From Variovorax paradoxus (GTDB lineage: Bacteria; Pseudomonadota; Gammaproteobacteria; Burkholderiales; Burkholderiaceae_C): 64,000 nt of DNA. Every line of letters starts with the position of its first letter. Positions within the stretch are counted from its first letter, which is position 1. The stretch spans positions 2,230,001 through 2,294,000 of the forward strand of contig NZ_CP102931.1 in NCBI RefSeq assembly GCF_024734665.1, in the 5' to 3' direction. Of the stretch, positions 33,626 to 42,578 are shown one piece after another. The translations under genes and the position numbers were made by a program. Under the pieces are notes generated by a model, which was given only the letters and a program-made list of their open reading frames with translations, did no database searches and was not told the DNA's origin.

Positions 33626-36600
33626 ATGGCAGGAAACGAAGGCCCGCAACAACAAGGCCAGAAACCAACTGAGAGAGAACCCCAGACGGCGGTAGCGCCG
33701 CTGAACACCATCGTCAAGGAAGACATCGCCGCTGCGAGCAAGGCGGTGGACGATTGGTTGCGTTCGTTCAGTGGCGGCTACGTGACGCTGGAGCGCCTGA
33801 CGATGGTGCTTGGCAGCATTCCGATCATCGGCAACATCATGGCGTTGGTGGATGTGTTCCTGGACATCATCAACATCGTCGAGAAAAAAGCCAAGGACGG
33901 GGTCGAGGCATTCCTGACCTGGGTCAGCCTGGGCATCAACCTGATCGGGCTGATCCCGTTGCCGCCGAGCATGGCGGCAGCGCGCATGAGCCTTCGGCCC
34001 ACGCTTCATCTGGTGAAGCAGGAGTTGAAGGCAGCTGCCTCGAACCTGGGCGAAGCCATCGTCACGACGCTGGTGGGGCACCTGAACGCCACCATCATGG
34101 GCGAACTCGACAAGTTCATCGATGGTGCCATCGACAAGCTCGACGGCATTCTCAGGAGCTGCGCCGACCTTGCCGACAAGATCATCGACAACCTGGTGGA
34201 CATCCTGCGGCGCGTGCTGGGCCAGAAGGACCTGTTCGACGTCGCGAAGCCCGGTGCGACGGAAACGCGCGTGCACGACCCGAAGACGCAGAGCACCTGG
34301 AGCCGCATGTGGGGCACTGCCGTGCGCTACTCCAAGCAGTCGGCGAACTATGTCGCCAAGACTGCCGCCAGCCAGCTGCCCGCGGGCGTTGCCGGCAAGG
34401 TCAATGGCGTGATCACGCAGATGCTGGACTTCAAGCGCCTGCTTCGCAGCCAGCTGTCGGCGCTGGCCAACAAGGAGGCTCAGGCCAGCATCATGTGGCT
34501 GCTGCACAAGTTGCGGGATGCACTGCTGCGCAAGAAGGGGAAGCGCGCGGCCATCGTGCCGCCGCAGGCGGGTGCCAAGGCGGAGAAGGACAATCCGGGC
34601 ACGCCGCTCGGGCACATCAGCAAGCAGGCACCGGCGCAGGGAACTTCGGGCTGCAAGAACTGCCCCGCGCCCGCGCGCAAGGGCGCCTCGATCAGCCTCG
34701 CTACCGGCAACGAGAGCTTCACGCACACCGATTTCGTGCTCGCTGCGCCGCTGCCGATCGAGTGGGCGCGCACCTATGCCAGCGACCTCGATGCCTTCGA
34801 TCGCGGTAGCCTGGGAGCCCGGTGGATCACGCCTTACAGCATGCGGGTGGACGTTGCCACGCCAGTGCGTGGCGCACGCCAGGGGCAGACGAGCTTGGTG
34901 TATCACGCAGCCGACGGGCGTAGCCATGCCTACCCGCTGCTGGAGGTGGGGCAGACGCATTTCGATGCCATCGAAGAGGTCAGCATCTCGCGGCTGAACG
35001 AGAGCCTGTTGGCACTTGACTTCGGCAAGCCACTGCCTGCGGGCGAGCATGGTGAATGGCGGGAGATCTACGAGCTCGTCGATAGCAAGCAGCAGCACTT
35101 CCGGCTCGTCGCGCAGCAGGCGAAAGACGGCATGTCCATCGGCCTGCGCTACGACCACGTGATCGCCTCGACCGGCGAACGCGTGCTGAGCGACATCATC
35201 AGCAAGCAGGGCGAAGCTGTCATGGCGCACGTGGGCACGCAGCCGGATGCGCAGACCGGCCTGATCAAGTCGCTGTGGGAGCTGAAGGACGGCCAGGTCA
35301 TTCGTCAACTGGCCGCCTACACGCACGACGCAGAAGGTGACCTCGTCGCCGCGCAGGACGAGGACGGCGCGAGCTGGAGCTACACCTATAGCCACCACCT
35401 CGTGACCCGCTACACCGACCGCACCGGCCGGGGCATGAACCTCGAATACGACGGCACCAGCGCCGACGCCAAGGCCGTGCGCGAGTGGTCGGACGATGGC
35501 AGCTTCGCGCTCACGCTGGAGTGGGACAAGAACATCCGCCTGACCTACGTGACCGACGCCCTGGGCGGCGAAACCTGGCACTACTACGACATCCAGGGCT
35601 ACACCTACCGCATCATTCACCCAGACAAGCTGCAGGAATGGTTCTTCCGCGACGACGCGAAGAACATCACGCGCCACGTGCACACCGACGGCAGCACCGA
35701 CGATTACACGTACGACGAAGACGGCAACCTGCAGACGCACACGCGTGCCGACGGCAGCCGTGTGTATTTCGAGTACGACAGTCTGCATCGCCTCACGGGC
35801 ATCCTCGATGCCGAAGGCGGCGTGTGGAAGCGTGACTACGACGCACAGGGCCATCTCACGGAAGAGATCGATCCGCTCGGCCACAAGACCGAGTACGCCT
35901 ACGACAAGGCCGGCAGGCCCGTGCGGATCACCGATGCGAAGGGCGGCGTAAAGGCGCTCGCCTATTCCCCGTCGGGGCAACTGCTCAGCTACACCGACTG
36001 CTCTGCCAAGACCAGCCGCTGGGAGTACGACGAAAGGGGTCGTCTTGCCAAAGCGACCGACGCTGCCGGCAACACCACCAGCTATCGCTACGCAGCCGGC
36101 CAGCTCGAACAAGTCGTGCAGCCCGACGAGACGAGCGAGCATTTCGAGCACGATGCCGAAGGCCGCCTGCTGACGCACACAGACGCGCTCGGACGAGCCA
36201 CGCGCTACAGCTACACGCGCGCCGGACTGATCGCCGGTCGCACCGACGCCGCAGGCCGCTCGCTCAAGTACTACTGGGACCTGCTGGGCCGCCTGACCGA
36301 GTTGCACAACGAGAACGGCAGTCGCTACGACTTCCGCTATGACCCGGTGGGCCGCCTGCTCGAGGAAACCGGCTTCGACCGCAAGACCACGCAGTACATC
36401 CATGAGGAGACCACCGGTGTCCTCGCCGGGGTGATCGAAGCGGGGCACCGCACCGAACTTGAGTTCGATCCGCTCGGCCGTTTGAGCGAACGCCGAGCCG
36501 GCGATCAGTCGGAGCGCTTTGCCTACGACCGCAACGGCCGCCTGCTCGAGGCGACCAACAGCGACGCACGCCTGCAGTGGTTCTACGACCCGGCCGGCAA

Positions 36601-38344
36601 CCTGACGCGCGAACACCACCACTACCTGGAGCGCAAGCGCACGGCAGTCTGGCAGCACCGCTACGACGAACTCAACCAGCGCATCGCCACCGTGCGGCCC
36701 GACGGCCACATGACCCAGTGGCTGACGTACGGCTCCGGCCATGTGCACGGGCTGATGCTCGACGGCCAGGACATCCTCGGCTTCGAGCGCGATGACCTGC
36801 ACCGCGAGGTTGCGCGAGAACAAGGCAATGGATTGAGCCAGCGGCAGAAGTACGACCCGGCCGGGCGGCTGCTCGAGCAGCAGATCTCGCGCACCAGGCC
36901 TGGCGCCATCGAGTCGAGCGCTGGCATCCAGCGCAGCTACAGCTACGACAAGGCTGGCCAACTAGTCACCATCGGCGACAGCCGGCGCGGCAACCTGAGC
37001 TACCGCTACGACCCGGTGGGCCGCCTGCTCGAGGCCAACAGCCGCGTCGGACGCGAGCTCTTCGCCTTCGATCCTGCGGGCAACATCGTCGACGCTCCGC
37101 CGACCGGCGACCCGCTCAGGCATCCCACCAGCAAGCTGCTGGACAACCTGCTGAGGAACTACGCCGGCACCAGCTACCGCTATGACGAGCGCGGCAACAT
37201 GACCGAGCGGTTGCGCAACGGCTGGCGAACCGTCTTCGCTTGGGATGGCTTCAACCGGATGACGGCAGCGACGGATCAAAGCGGCACCACCACCACCTTC
37301 AGCTACGACGCATTGGGGCGCCGGTTGTCGAAGAGCTCGGGCGAGGCCACGACGCTGTTCGGCTGGGATGGCGACGTGCTCGCGTTCGAGAGCACGCAGA
37401 GCAAGTCAGCGATCGAAGAGGGCGGTGGGCACGGCTGGAGCGTGCACTACGTCCACGAGGCGAACTCGTTCGTGCCGCTGGTGCAGGTGCGCCGGGCAAG
37501 TGCGATGGTGCTGAGCGAGACGACGGATGCGAAGGCACTGATGGAGGCCAACGGCGGCGTCTACGACATCGAGCAGGATCCTTTGTGGAACGGCGAGCAG
37601 AGAAATGTGCCGCGTGCGTTCGACAGGAAGGAGATGGCGTTCTATCAGTGCGACCACCTGGGTACGCCCCAGGAACTGACTGACCATGACGGACAGGTCG
37701 CGTGGTCGGCGCAGTACAAGGCTTGGGGGGAGGCGCGGGAGGCGATCAGCGAGGCGGGGAGACGGGCGGGGTTCAGGAATCCGATCCGGTTCCAGGGGCA
37801 GTACTGGGATGAAGAGACGGGGCTGCACTACAACAGATACCGCTACTACGATCCACAGGCTGGGCGGTTTACATCAGGCGATCCGATCAAGCTTGCAGGG
37901 GGCTTTAATCTTCACGAATACGCACCCAATCCTATCCAATGGTCCGATTCGCTGGGGCTCCAAAGATCTCAGGGATGTCCTGATGCTCTTGAAGAGGCGA
38001 AGCGAGAGGCTGCAAAACTGAGAGCTGCAGGTGGCAAACTGCCCACAGCAACTTGTGCAATGGTGAATCGCAAAACAGGAAAGGTTTACACCGGCACCAG
38101 TGGAACAAAGCCCACCAACATCAGCGGTAAATTGGGGGTGAGCATGCCAACTTCGTCTTTGGAGCCTTGGAATACTAATAATTGTGCGGAAATTGATGCC
38201 GCAAATAAAGCGTTGAAAGATGGCTCGTCTATTGTTGATCTCGATGTGGCTACCGTCTACACCCGATCTGGAGAGCCTATGCCGTGCTGTCGAAACTGCT
38301 CTGTAACTTTCAAAAATTATAAAGTCCTAACGGGCAAGAGGTGA
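33626..38344 (+). CDS. Rhs polymorphic toxin 2 with YwqJ-like deaminase tip
   Basis: This 1572-residue paralogue of Rhs 1 keeps the same N-terminal hydrophobic region, DUF6531-type entry, YD repeats and core end, with long stretches of near-identical DNA. It starts after an AGGGAGGGAAG ribosome site. The core terminus reads Y-A-P-N-P-I-Q-W-S-D-S-L-G-L, with Ser replacing the usual Pro in D-P-L-G-L. The 127-residue tip (from 37961) has N-C-A-E-I-D-A near tip residue 74 and M-P-C-C-R-N-C near 108: the zinc and proton-shuttle residues of the nucleoside deaminase fold, closest to the YwqJ group. The tip DNA is visibly AT-richer than the core, so it was probably exchanged. Confidence 0.92.
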   Translation: MAGNEGPQQQGQKPTEREPQTAVAPLNTIVKEDIAAASKAVDDWLRSFSGGYVTLERLTMVLGSIPIIGNIMALVDVFLDIINIVEKKAKDGVEAFLTWVSLGINLIGLIPLPPSMAAARMSLRPTLHLVKQELKAAASNLGEAIVTTLVGHLNATIMGELDKFIDGAIDKLDGILRSCADLADKIIDNLVDILRRVLGQKDLFDVAKPGATETRVHDPKTQSTWSRMWGTAVRYSKQSANYVAKTAASQLPAGVAGKVNGVITQMLDFKRLLRSQLSALANKEAQASIMWLLHKLRDALLRKKGKRAAIVPPQAGAKAEKDNPGTPLGHISKQAPAQGTSGCKNCPAPARKGASISLATGNESFTHTDFVLAAPLPIEWARTYASDLDAFDRGSLGARWITPYSMRVDVATPVRGARQGQTSLVYHAADGRSHAYPLLEVGQTHFDAIEEVSISRLNESLLALDFGKPLPAGEHGEWREIYELVDSKQQHFRLVAQQAKDGMSIGLRYDHVIASTGERVLSDIISKQGEAVMAHVGTQPDAQTGLIKSLWELKDGQVIRQLAAYTHDAEGDLVAAQDEDGASWSYTYSHHLVTRYTDRTGRGMNLEYDGTSADAKAVREWSDDGSFALTLEWDKNIRLTYVTDALGGETWHYYDIQGYTYRIIHPDKLQEWFFRDDAKNITRHVHTDGSTDDYTYDEDGNLQTHTRADGSRVYFEYDSLHRLTGILDAEGGVWKRDYDAQGHLTEEIDPLGHKTEYAYDKAGRPVRITDAKGGVKALAYSPSGQLLSYTDCSAKTSRWEYDERGRLAKATDAAGNTTSYRYAAGQLEQVVQPDETSEHFEHDAEGRLLTHTDALGRATRYSYTRAGLIAGRTDAAGRSLKYYWDLLGRLTELHNENGSRYDFRYDPVGRLLEETGFDRKTTQYIHEETTGVLAGVIEAGHRTELEFDPLGRLSERRAGDQSERFAYDRNGRLLEATNSDARLQWFYDPAGNLTREHHHYLERKRTAVWQHRYDELNQRIATVRPDGHMTQWLTYGSGHVHGLMLDGQDILGFERDDLHREVAREQGNGLSQRQKYDPAGRLLEQQISRTRPGAIESSAGIQRSYSYDKAGQLVTIGDSRRGNLSYRYDPVGRLLEANSRVGRELFAFDPAGNIVDAPPTGDPLRHPTSKLLDNLLRNYAGTSYRYDERGNMTERLRNGWRTVFAWDGFNRMTAATDQSGTTTTFSYDALGRRLSKSSGEATTLFGWDGDVLAFESTQSKSAIEEGGGHGWSVHYVHEANSFVPLVQVRRASAMVLSETTDAKALMEANGGVYDIEQDPLWNGEQRNVPRAFDRKEMAFYQCDHLGTPQELTDHDGQVAWSAQYKAWGEAREAISEAGRRAGFRNPIRFQGQYWDEETGLHYNRYRYYDPQAGRFTSGDPIKLAGGFNLHEYAPNPIQWSDSLGLQRSQGCPDALEEAKREAAKLRAAGGKLPTATCAMVNRKTGKVYTGTSGTKPTNISGKLGVSMPTSSLEPWNTNNCAEIDAANKALKDGSSIVDLDVATVYTRSGEPMPCCRNCSVTFKNYKVLTGKR

Positions 38345-38347
38345 TTG

Positions 38348-38803
38348 ATGGATTATCAGTTCAATGAAAAGCTGGTTTCTGCTTTGGAAGGTGCTGGATG
38401 GATTTCGAGGCGAAAGGTAAAAGTTTCTTCTTATGTTTTGGATTGGAAGAATGAAGGTTACAAGATTTTCCCCGGGGCTTTAAGGTTTGCCGAGAATTTT
38501 GGCGGGACTGTATTAAAGCATCCAGGGTATAACGGTGAAGGTTTTGACGAGAGTTGTTTTGACCCATCCGCAGCGTCTCGCCGCTTGGATCGAAGTTGGG
38601 TTGTGGAGGATTATCAAATTCTTGCAAAGGAGGAGTTGATTCCTGTTGGTCAGGGTTATTCTGGCCATTTGACTTATTTGTTGGGTGATGGTGGTGGTTT
38701 TTATGGGGGGTTTGATGATTATTTTTGCAAAATTGGAAATACTGTAGAAGATGCGCTGGCGAATATTATTTTTGCCAAAGGTTTTGAGAAAATTTCTTCA
38801 TGA
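38348..38803 (+). CDS. SUKH-3-like immunity protein for Rhs 2
   Basis: This 151-residue cytoplasmic protein starts 3 bp after the Rhs 2 stop. It has an A-G-W-I-S-R-R-K-V opening, the F-P-G-A-L-R-F-A-E-N-F-G-G segment, and a late G-G-G-F-Y-G-G-F-D-D-Y-F motif with a closing alpha helix. This order matches SUKH-3-type immunity proteins, which often pair with deaminase toxins. The gene is strongly AT-rich compared with the core rhs DNA, as is the toxin tip, so tip and immunity gene look acquired together. A TTG one codon upstream is an alternative start. Confidence 0.75.
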   Translation: MDYQFNEKLVSALEGAGWISRRKVKVSSYVLDWKNEGYKIFPGALRFAENFGGTVLKHPGYNGEGFDESCFDPSAASRRLDRSWVVEDYQILAKEELIPVGQGYSGHLTYLLGDGGGFYGGFDDYFCKIGNTVEDALANIIFAKGFEKISS

Positions 38804-38899
38804 GTTCTTTTTTGATGTTACGGGATTCATTTGATCGCCCAGCGGACCTGTTGCTCATTGAGCTGTCATGGCGGGCTCAGCGTTTGTTATGGAGTGAGA

Positions 38900-39376
38900 G
38901 TGACTAACCCGTATAGCAGAGATGAAGAGAAGCAGCTCGACGCCATCGAAGAGGAGTTGATGGAAGAGTGCGTACCCTTTTTCCAAACGATGAAGATGTA
39001 CGCGGAGTTTCTGCACAACTGCATTCTGGTCGGGCGATTCAGTGGGACTGCGCCATCCGCTCAACTTGATCTTGTTGCTGAGCATCTGCAGGTAGCAATA
39101 GCTAGCTTGGGCCTCGACAACAGTGATGAGTTGCGGGTGCCGGGCAAACTCGAGCTTTGGAAGCTATTTTCTCGCTCCGAAAAAGAACATCCAACTCTGG
39201 CCGCGCTGTGCCGGTGTGCTGTTTGCTGCTTTCATGAGGAAGCCGGATGGGATCCGGACAAGAATGACAGCGTGACTCCTATCCCGTTCTACCTCTTCCT
39301 GCTCAAGCGGCTTGATCCTGAAATGGGCCTGGAGTTCTTGACATATGCGCGCCGATATTTGCTTGCCTCTCGTTAG
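38900..39376 (+). CDS. Hypothetical protein at the end of the Rhs module
   Basis: This 158-residue soluble protein starts at a GTG with GGAG at 38891-38894; an ATG reading from 38831 lacks a ribosome site. The N-terminal half is an acidic helix bundle (E-E-K-Q-L-D-A-I-E-E-E-L-M-E-E). The centre has a C-R-C-A-V-C-C cluster that could bind metal or form disulfides. The C-terminal part ends in a helix with F-L-T-Y-A-R-R-Y. No family was recognised. Composition is intermediate between the AT-rich immunity gene and the GC-rich chromosome. It may be a second immunity protein. Confidence 0.55.
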   Translation: MTNPYSRDEEKQLDAIEEELMEECVPFFQTMKMYAEFLHNCILVGRFSGTAPSAQLDLVAEHLQVAIASLGLDNSDELRVPGKLELWKLFSRSEKEHPTLAALCRCAVCCFHEEAGWDPDKNDSVTPIPFYLFLLKRLDPEMGLEFLTYARRYLLASR

Positions 39377-39473
39377 AGCAAGACACAGCTGGCGATCCGC
39401 GCTGGGAGATGGCAGGGGGCGCAATGCAATGGACAGAGCCAACGGCAGATGCGGCTCTGCCGGGGCTACTAGA

Positions 39474-39569
39474 AGCCACGAGCCTGCGTTTGATCTGGCT
39501 GGCAACATCGTCCTTCTTGACCGGCAAGCTCCCGGACAACAGATCGAACAGGCTCTAGCACTGCGATGA
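39474..39569 (+). pseudogene. Possible rhs remnant
   Basis: A short frame contains P-A-F-D-L-A-G-N-I-V followed by L-L-D, close at protein and DNA level to the F-A-F-D-P-A-G-N-I-V-D segment of both rhs cores. The matching stretch is short (about 25 bp well conserved). It may be debris from an earlier rhs copy or displaced tip. Confidence 0.35.
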
Positions 39570-39640
39570 GTGCGGAAATCATCGCCAGACGTCGCCCGGC
39601 AAGCCTGCCGCCGAAGCCACCAAACCTCGGGTTTCCGATA

Positions 39641-39661
39641 ACTAAATCATCTTGATTTAGT
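39641..39661. promoter_or_regulatory. Operator-like palindrome upstream of frcB
   Basis: The arms ACTAAATCA and TGATTTAGT are perfect 9-bp inverted repeats separated by TCT, 111 bp before the frcB start. The AT-rich palindrome stands out from its GC-rich surroundings. ROK-family regulators bind palindromes of this kind, and a ROK regulator ends this operon, so it is the likely ligand. Confidence 0.65.
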
Positions 39662-39772
39662 CCTCCCGCTGCCCGATAGTCCCCTTGCGCCCGGACGCCC
39701 CATTCCAAGGCCAGCGATCCGGATCCAAAACCGCAGGGCGCATCACCCAGCGTCCGCCCAAGGAGACAAACC

Positions 39773-40792
39773 ATGCCCCGCAGCAGCTCCCGCACCATCC
39801 TGGCCATTGCGGCCATGTCCCTCGCCGCAGTGACCGCATCCACCGCCGCATTCGCCGCCGACCAACCCATCATCGGCCTGGTCACCAAGACCGAAACCAA
39901 CCCCTTCTTCGTCAAGATGAAGGAAGGCGCGCAGGAAGAGGCCAAGAAGCAGGGCGCCAAGCTGCTTTCCGGCGCGGGCAAGGCCGACGGCGACAACGCG
40001 GGCCAGATCACGGCGATGGAAAACATGATCGCGGCCGGCGCCAAGACCATCCTGATCACGCCTAGCGACGCGAAAGCCATCGTGCCGGCGATCAAGAAGG
40101 CGCGCGACAAGGGCGTGATGGTGATCGCGCTCGACAGCCCGGCCGATCCGCCGGACGCGACCGACGCGCTGTTCGCCACCAACAACTACACGGCCGGCGT
40201 GCTGATCGGCGAATACGCCAAGGCCGCGATGGCCGGCAAGCCCGCGAAGATCATCGCGCTCGACCTGTTGCCGGGTCACCCGGTGGGTGCGCAGCGCCAC
40301 AACGGCTTCATGAAGGGCTTCGGGCTGCCGGCCAACGAGGCGAAGTCGAACGAGCTGTCGAAGGCGCCCGAGATCGTCTGCATGGCCGACAGCTACGGCG
40401 ACCAGGCCAAGGCGCAGACGGCGATGGAAAACTGCCTGCAGAAGGCGCCTGACGTGAACCTGGTCTACACGATCAACGAGCCCGCCGCGGCCGGTGCCTA
40501 CAACGCGCTGAAGCGCGCAGGCAAGGAGAAGGGCGTGCTGATCGTCTCGGTCGACGGCGGCTGCCAGGGCATCAAGGACACCAACGCCGGCATCATTGCC
40601 GCGACCTCGCAGCAGTACCCGCTGAAGATGGCCGCGATGGGCGTGGCCGCGGGCGTCGAATTCGCCAAGACGGGCAAGAAGGCCTCGGGCTATGTCGACA
40701 CGGGCGTGACGCTGATCGCCGGCAAGAGCGTGGCGGGCGTCGACAGCAAGGACACCAAAACTGGCGCCGAGCTGTGCTGGGGCAAGAAGTAA
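39773..40792 (+). CDS. frcB: Sugar ABC transporter substrate-binding protein (FrcB-like)
   Basis: This 339-residue periplasmic-binding protein of the ribose/LacI type has a signal peptide (about residues 1-28, cut near A-F-A-A), then P-I-I-G-L-V-T-K-T-E-T-N-P-F-F-V-K-M and A-K-T-I-L-I-T-P-S-D-A-K-A-I-V-P-A-I-K-K-A, with Y-T-I-N-E-P-A-A-A-G-A-Y and S-V-D-G-G-C-Q-G in lobe 2. The sequence fits FrcB, the fructose receptor. The ribosome site is AAGGAG. It heads the frcBCA-ROK operon. Fructose is the best guess; related sugars such as mannose or ribose are possible. Confidence 0.85.
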   Translation: MPRSSSRTILAIAAMSLAAVTASTAAFAADQPIIGLVTKTETNPFFVKMKEGAQEEAKKQGAKLLSGAGKADGDNAGQITAMENMIAAGAKTILITPSDAKAIVPAIKKARDKGVMVIALDSPADPPDATDALFATNNYTAGVLIGEYAKAAMAGKPAKIIALDLLPGHPVGAQRHNGFMKGFGLPANEAKSNELSKAPEIVCMADSYGDQAKAQTAMENCLQKAPDVNLVYTINEPAAAGAYNALKRAGKEKGVLIVSVDGGCQGIKDTNAGIIAATSQQYPLKMAAMGVAAGVEFAKTGKKASGYVDTGVTLIAGKSVAGVDSKDTKTGAELCWGKK

Positions 40793-40821
40793 ATAGCTGA
40801 CAGCCCCCAGGGAGTATCTCG

Positions 40822-41781
40822 ATGGCGAAATCTGCGACGCACCACATTCCGTGGGGCGCCTTGGGGCCGTGGCTGGCCCTTCTTGGCGCGTGCATCTTCT
40901 TTGCAACCCAGTCCGACCGTTTTCTCACGGGCGGCAATCTCTCGCTGATCCTGCAGCAGGTGATGGTGGTCGGCGTGATCGCCATCGGCCAGACGCTGGT
41001 GATCCTCACGGCGGGCATCGACCTGTCGTGCGGCATGGTGATGGCGCTGGGCAGCATCATCATGAGCAAGTTCGCCACTGAGCTCGGGCTGCCCGTGCCG
41101 GTGGCCATCCTGTGCGGCATTGGCGTGACGACGCTGTTCGGCCTGCTCAACGGGCTGCTGGTCACGCGCATCAAGCTGCCGCCCTTCATCGTGACGCTGG
41201 GCACGCTGAACATTGCCTTCGCGATCACGCAGCTGTACTCGTCCTCGCAGACCATCACCGACCTGCCCGGCGGCCTCACGGGCCTGGGCACCACTTTCAC
41301 CATCGGCAGCGCCGAGGTGGCGTGGGGTTCGGTGCTGATGGTGGTGCTCTATGCGCTCACGTGGTTCGTGCTGCGCGAGACGGCGGCGGGCCGGCATATC
41401 TACGCGGTGGGCAACAACGCGGAGGCCACGCGGCTGGTCGGCATTCCGACGCAGCGCGTGCTGCTGGGCGTGTACGTGGCGGCGGGTGTGCTGTACGGCA
41501 TCGCCTCGCTGCTGTCGGTGGCGCGCACCGGCGTGGGCGACCCGAACGCGGGGCAGACCGAGAACCTTGACGCCATCACGGCCGTGGTGCTCGGCGGCAC
41601 CAGCCTGTTCGGCGGGCGCGGCATCGTGCTGGGCTCGCTGATCGGCGTGCTCATCGTGGGCGTGTTCCGCAACGGGCTCACGCTGATGGGCGTGTCGTCG
41701 ATCTACCAGGTGCTGGTGACGGGCGTGCTCGTGATTCTTGCGGTGGCGGCCGACCAGCTGTCGCGCCGGGGAGCCCGCTGA
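40822..41781 (+). CDS. frcC: Sugar ABC transporter permease (FrcC-like)
   Basis: This 319-residue inner-membrane protein has eight to ten hydrophobic segments and the BPD_transp_2 signature (V-I-L-T-A-G-I-D-L-S-C-G-M-V-M-A-L in the middle, G-G-T-S-L-F-G-G-R-G near the end, the coupling region for the ATPase). It starts 29 bp after frcB and its stop overlaps the frcA start by one base. It forms the membrane channel of the FrcABC importer. Confidence 0.88.
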   Translation: MAKSATHHIPWGALGPWLALLGACIFFATQSDRFLTGGNLSLILQQVMVVGVIAIGQTLVILTAGIDLSCGMVMALGSIIMSKFATELGLPVPVAILCGIGVTTLFGLLNGLLVTRIKLPPFIVTLGTLNIAFAITQLYSSSQTITDLPGGLTGLGTTFTIGSAEVAWGSVLMVVLYALTWFVLRETAAGRHIYAVGNNAEATRLVGIPTQRVLLGVYVAAGVLYGIASLLSVARTGVGDPNAGQTENLDAITAVVLGGTSLFGGRGIVLGSLIGVLIVGVFRNGLTLMGVSSIYQVLVTGVLVILAVAADQLSRRGAR

Positions 41782-42578
41782 TGAACACCGTCACCAACCC
41801 CAAGATCGTCATGCAGGCCAAGGGCCTGGTGAAGCGCTATGGCCAGGTTACGGCGCTCGACGGTGTCGACTTCGAGCTGCGCGAAGGAGAAATCCTCGCG
41901 GTGATCGGCGACAACGGCGCGGGCAAGTCGTCGCTCATCAAGGCGCTGTCGGGCGCGGTGGTGCCCGACGAGGGGCAGATCCTGCTCGACGGCCAGCCGG
42001 TGCACTTTCGCAATCCGCTGGATGCGCGCCGCGCGGGCATCGAGACGGTCTATCAAGACCTGGCCGTGGCCCCGGCCATGACCATCTACGAGAACCTGTT
42101 CCTCGGCCGCGAGTTGCGCCGCCCCGGCTTCCTGGGCAGCGTGCTGCGCATGCTCGACAAGAAGCAGATGCTGCTCGAAAGCACGGCCCGCATGGCCGAC
42201 CTGAAGGTCGGCATCCAGTCGATGACGCAGGCGGTCGAAACACTCTCGGGCGGCCAGCGCCAGTGCGTTGCCGTGGCGCGCAGCGCGGCCTTCGCGCGGC
42301 ACGTGGTCATCATGGACGAGCCCACCGCCGCGCTGGGCGTGAAGGAGGGCAACATGGTGCTGGAGCTGATCCGCCGCGTGCGCGACCGCGGCCTGCCCGT
42401 GGTGCTCATCAGCCACAACATGCCGCACGTGTTCGAGGTGGCTGACCGCATTCACGTGGCGCGGCTCGGCAAGCGCGCGGCGGTGCTAGACCCGAAGAAG
42501 ATCAGCATGAGCGACACGGTCGCCGTGATGACCGGCGCGATGACGGCCGACCAGTTGCCCGCGGAGGCGCATGCCTGA
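41781..42578 (+). CDS. frcA: Sugar ABC transporter ATP-binding protein (FrcA-like)
   Basis: This 265-residue protein has a single ATPase domain: Walker A G-D-N-G-A-G-K-S-S at residues 43-51, the Q-loop region around V-Y-Q-D-L-A, signature L-S-G-G-Q-R-Q, Walker B V-V-I-M-D-E-P-T-A-A-L-G and the switch His (I-S-H-N-M). Unlike RbsA/XylG it has one, not two, nucleotide-binding domains, as FrcA does. Its 3' end overlaps the ROK regulator by 8 bp. Confidence 0.9.
   Translation: MNTVTNPKIVMQAKGLVKRYGQVTALDGVDFELREGEILAVIGDNGAGKSSLIKALSGAVVPDEGQILLDGQPVHFRNPLDARRAGIETVYQDLAVAPAMTIYENLFLGRELRRPGFLGSVLRMLDKKQMLLESTARMADLKVGIQSMTQAVETLSGGQRQCVAVARSAAFARHVVIMDEPTAALGVKEGNMVLELIRRVRDRGLPVVLISHNMPHVFEVADRIHVARLGKRAAVLDPKKISMSDTVAVMTGAMTADQLPAEAHA

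Larger units (their letters stand above)
23735..39569 (+). other. VgrG-Rhs accessory island
   Basis: A contiguous plus-strand block holds vgrG, two rhs genes, their toxin tips, candidate immunity genes and small cargo genes. Its left end is an AT-rich stretch behind a truncated gene; its right end holds a possible rhs remnant. Base composition drops in the left leader and again around 37960-39300. No integrase, IS or direct repeats were recognised, and no T6SS sheath, membrane-complex or Hcp genes are present. Confidence 0.7.
39377..39772. other. Non-coding interval between the Rhs module and frcB
   Basis: Apart from the possible rhs remnant and the palindrome at 39641-39661, no gene with a convincing start and family was found here. 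Composition returns to GC-rich across the interval, marking the right border of the accessory island. Confidence 0.6.
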
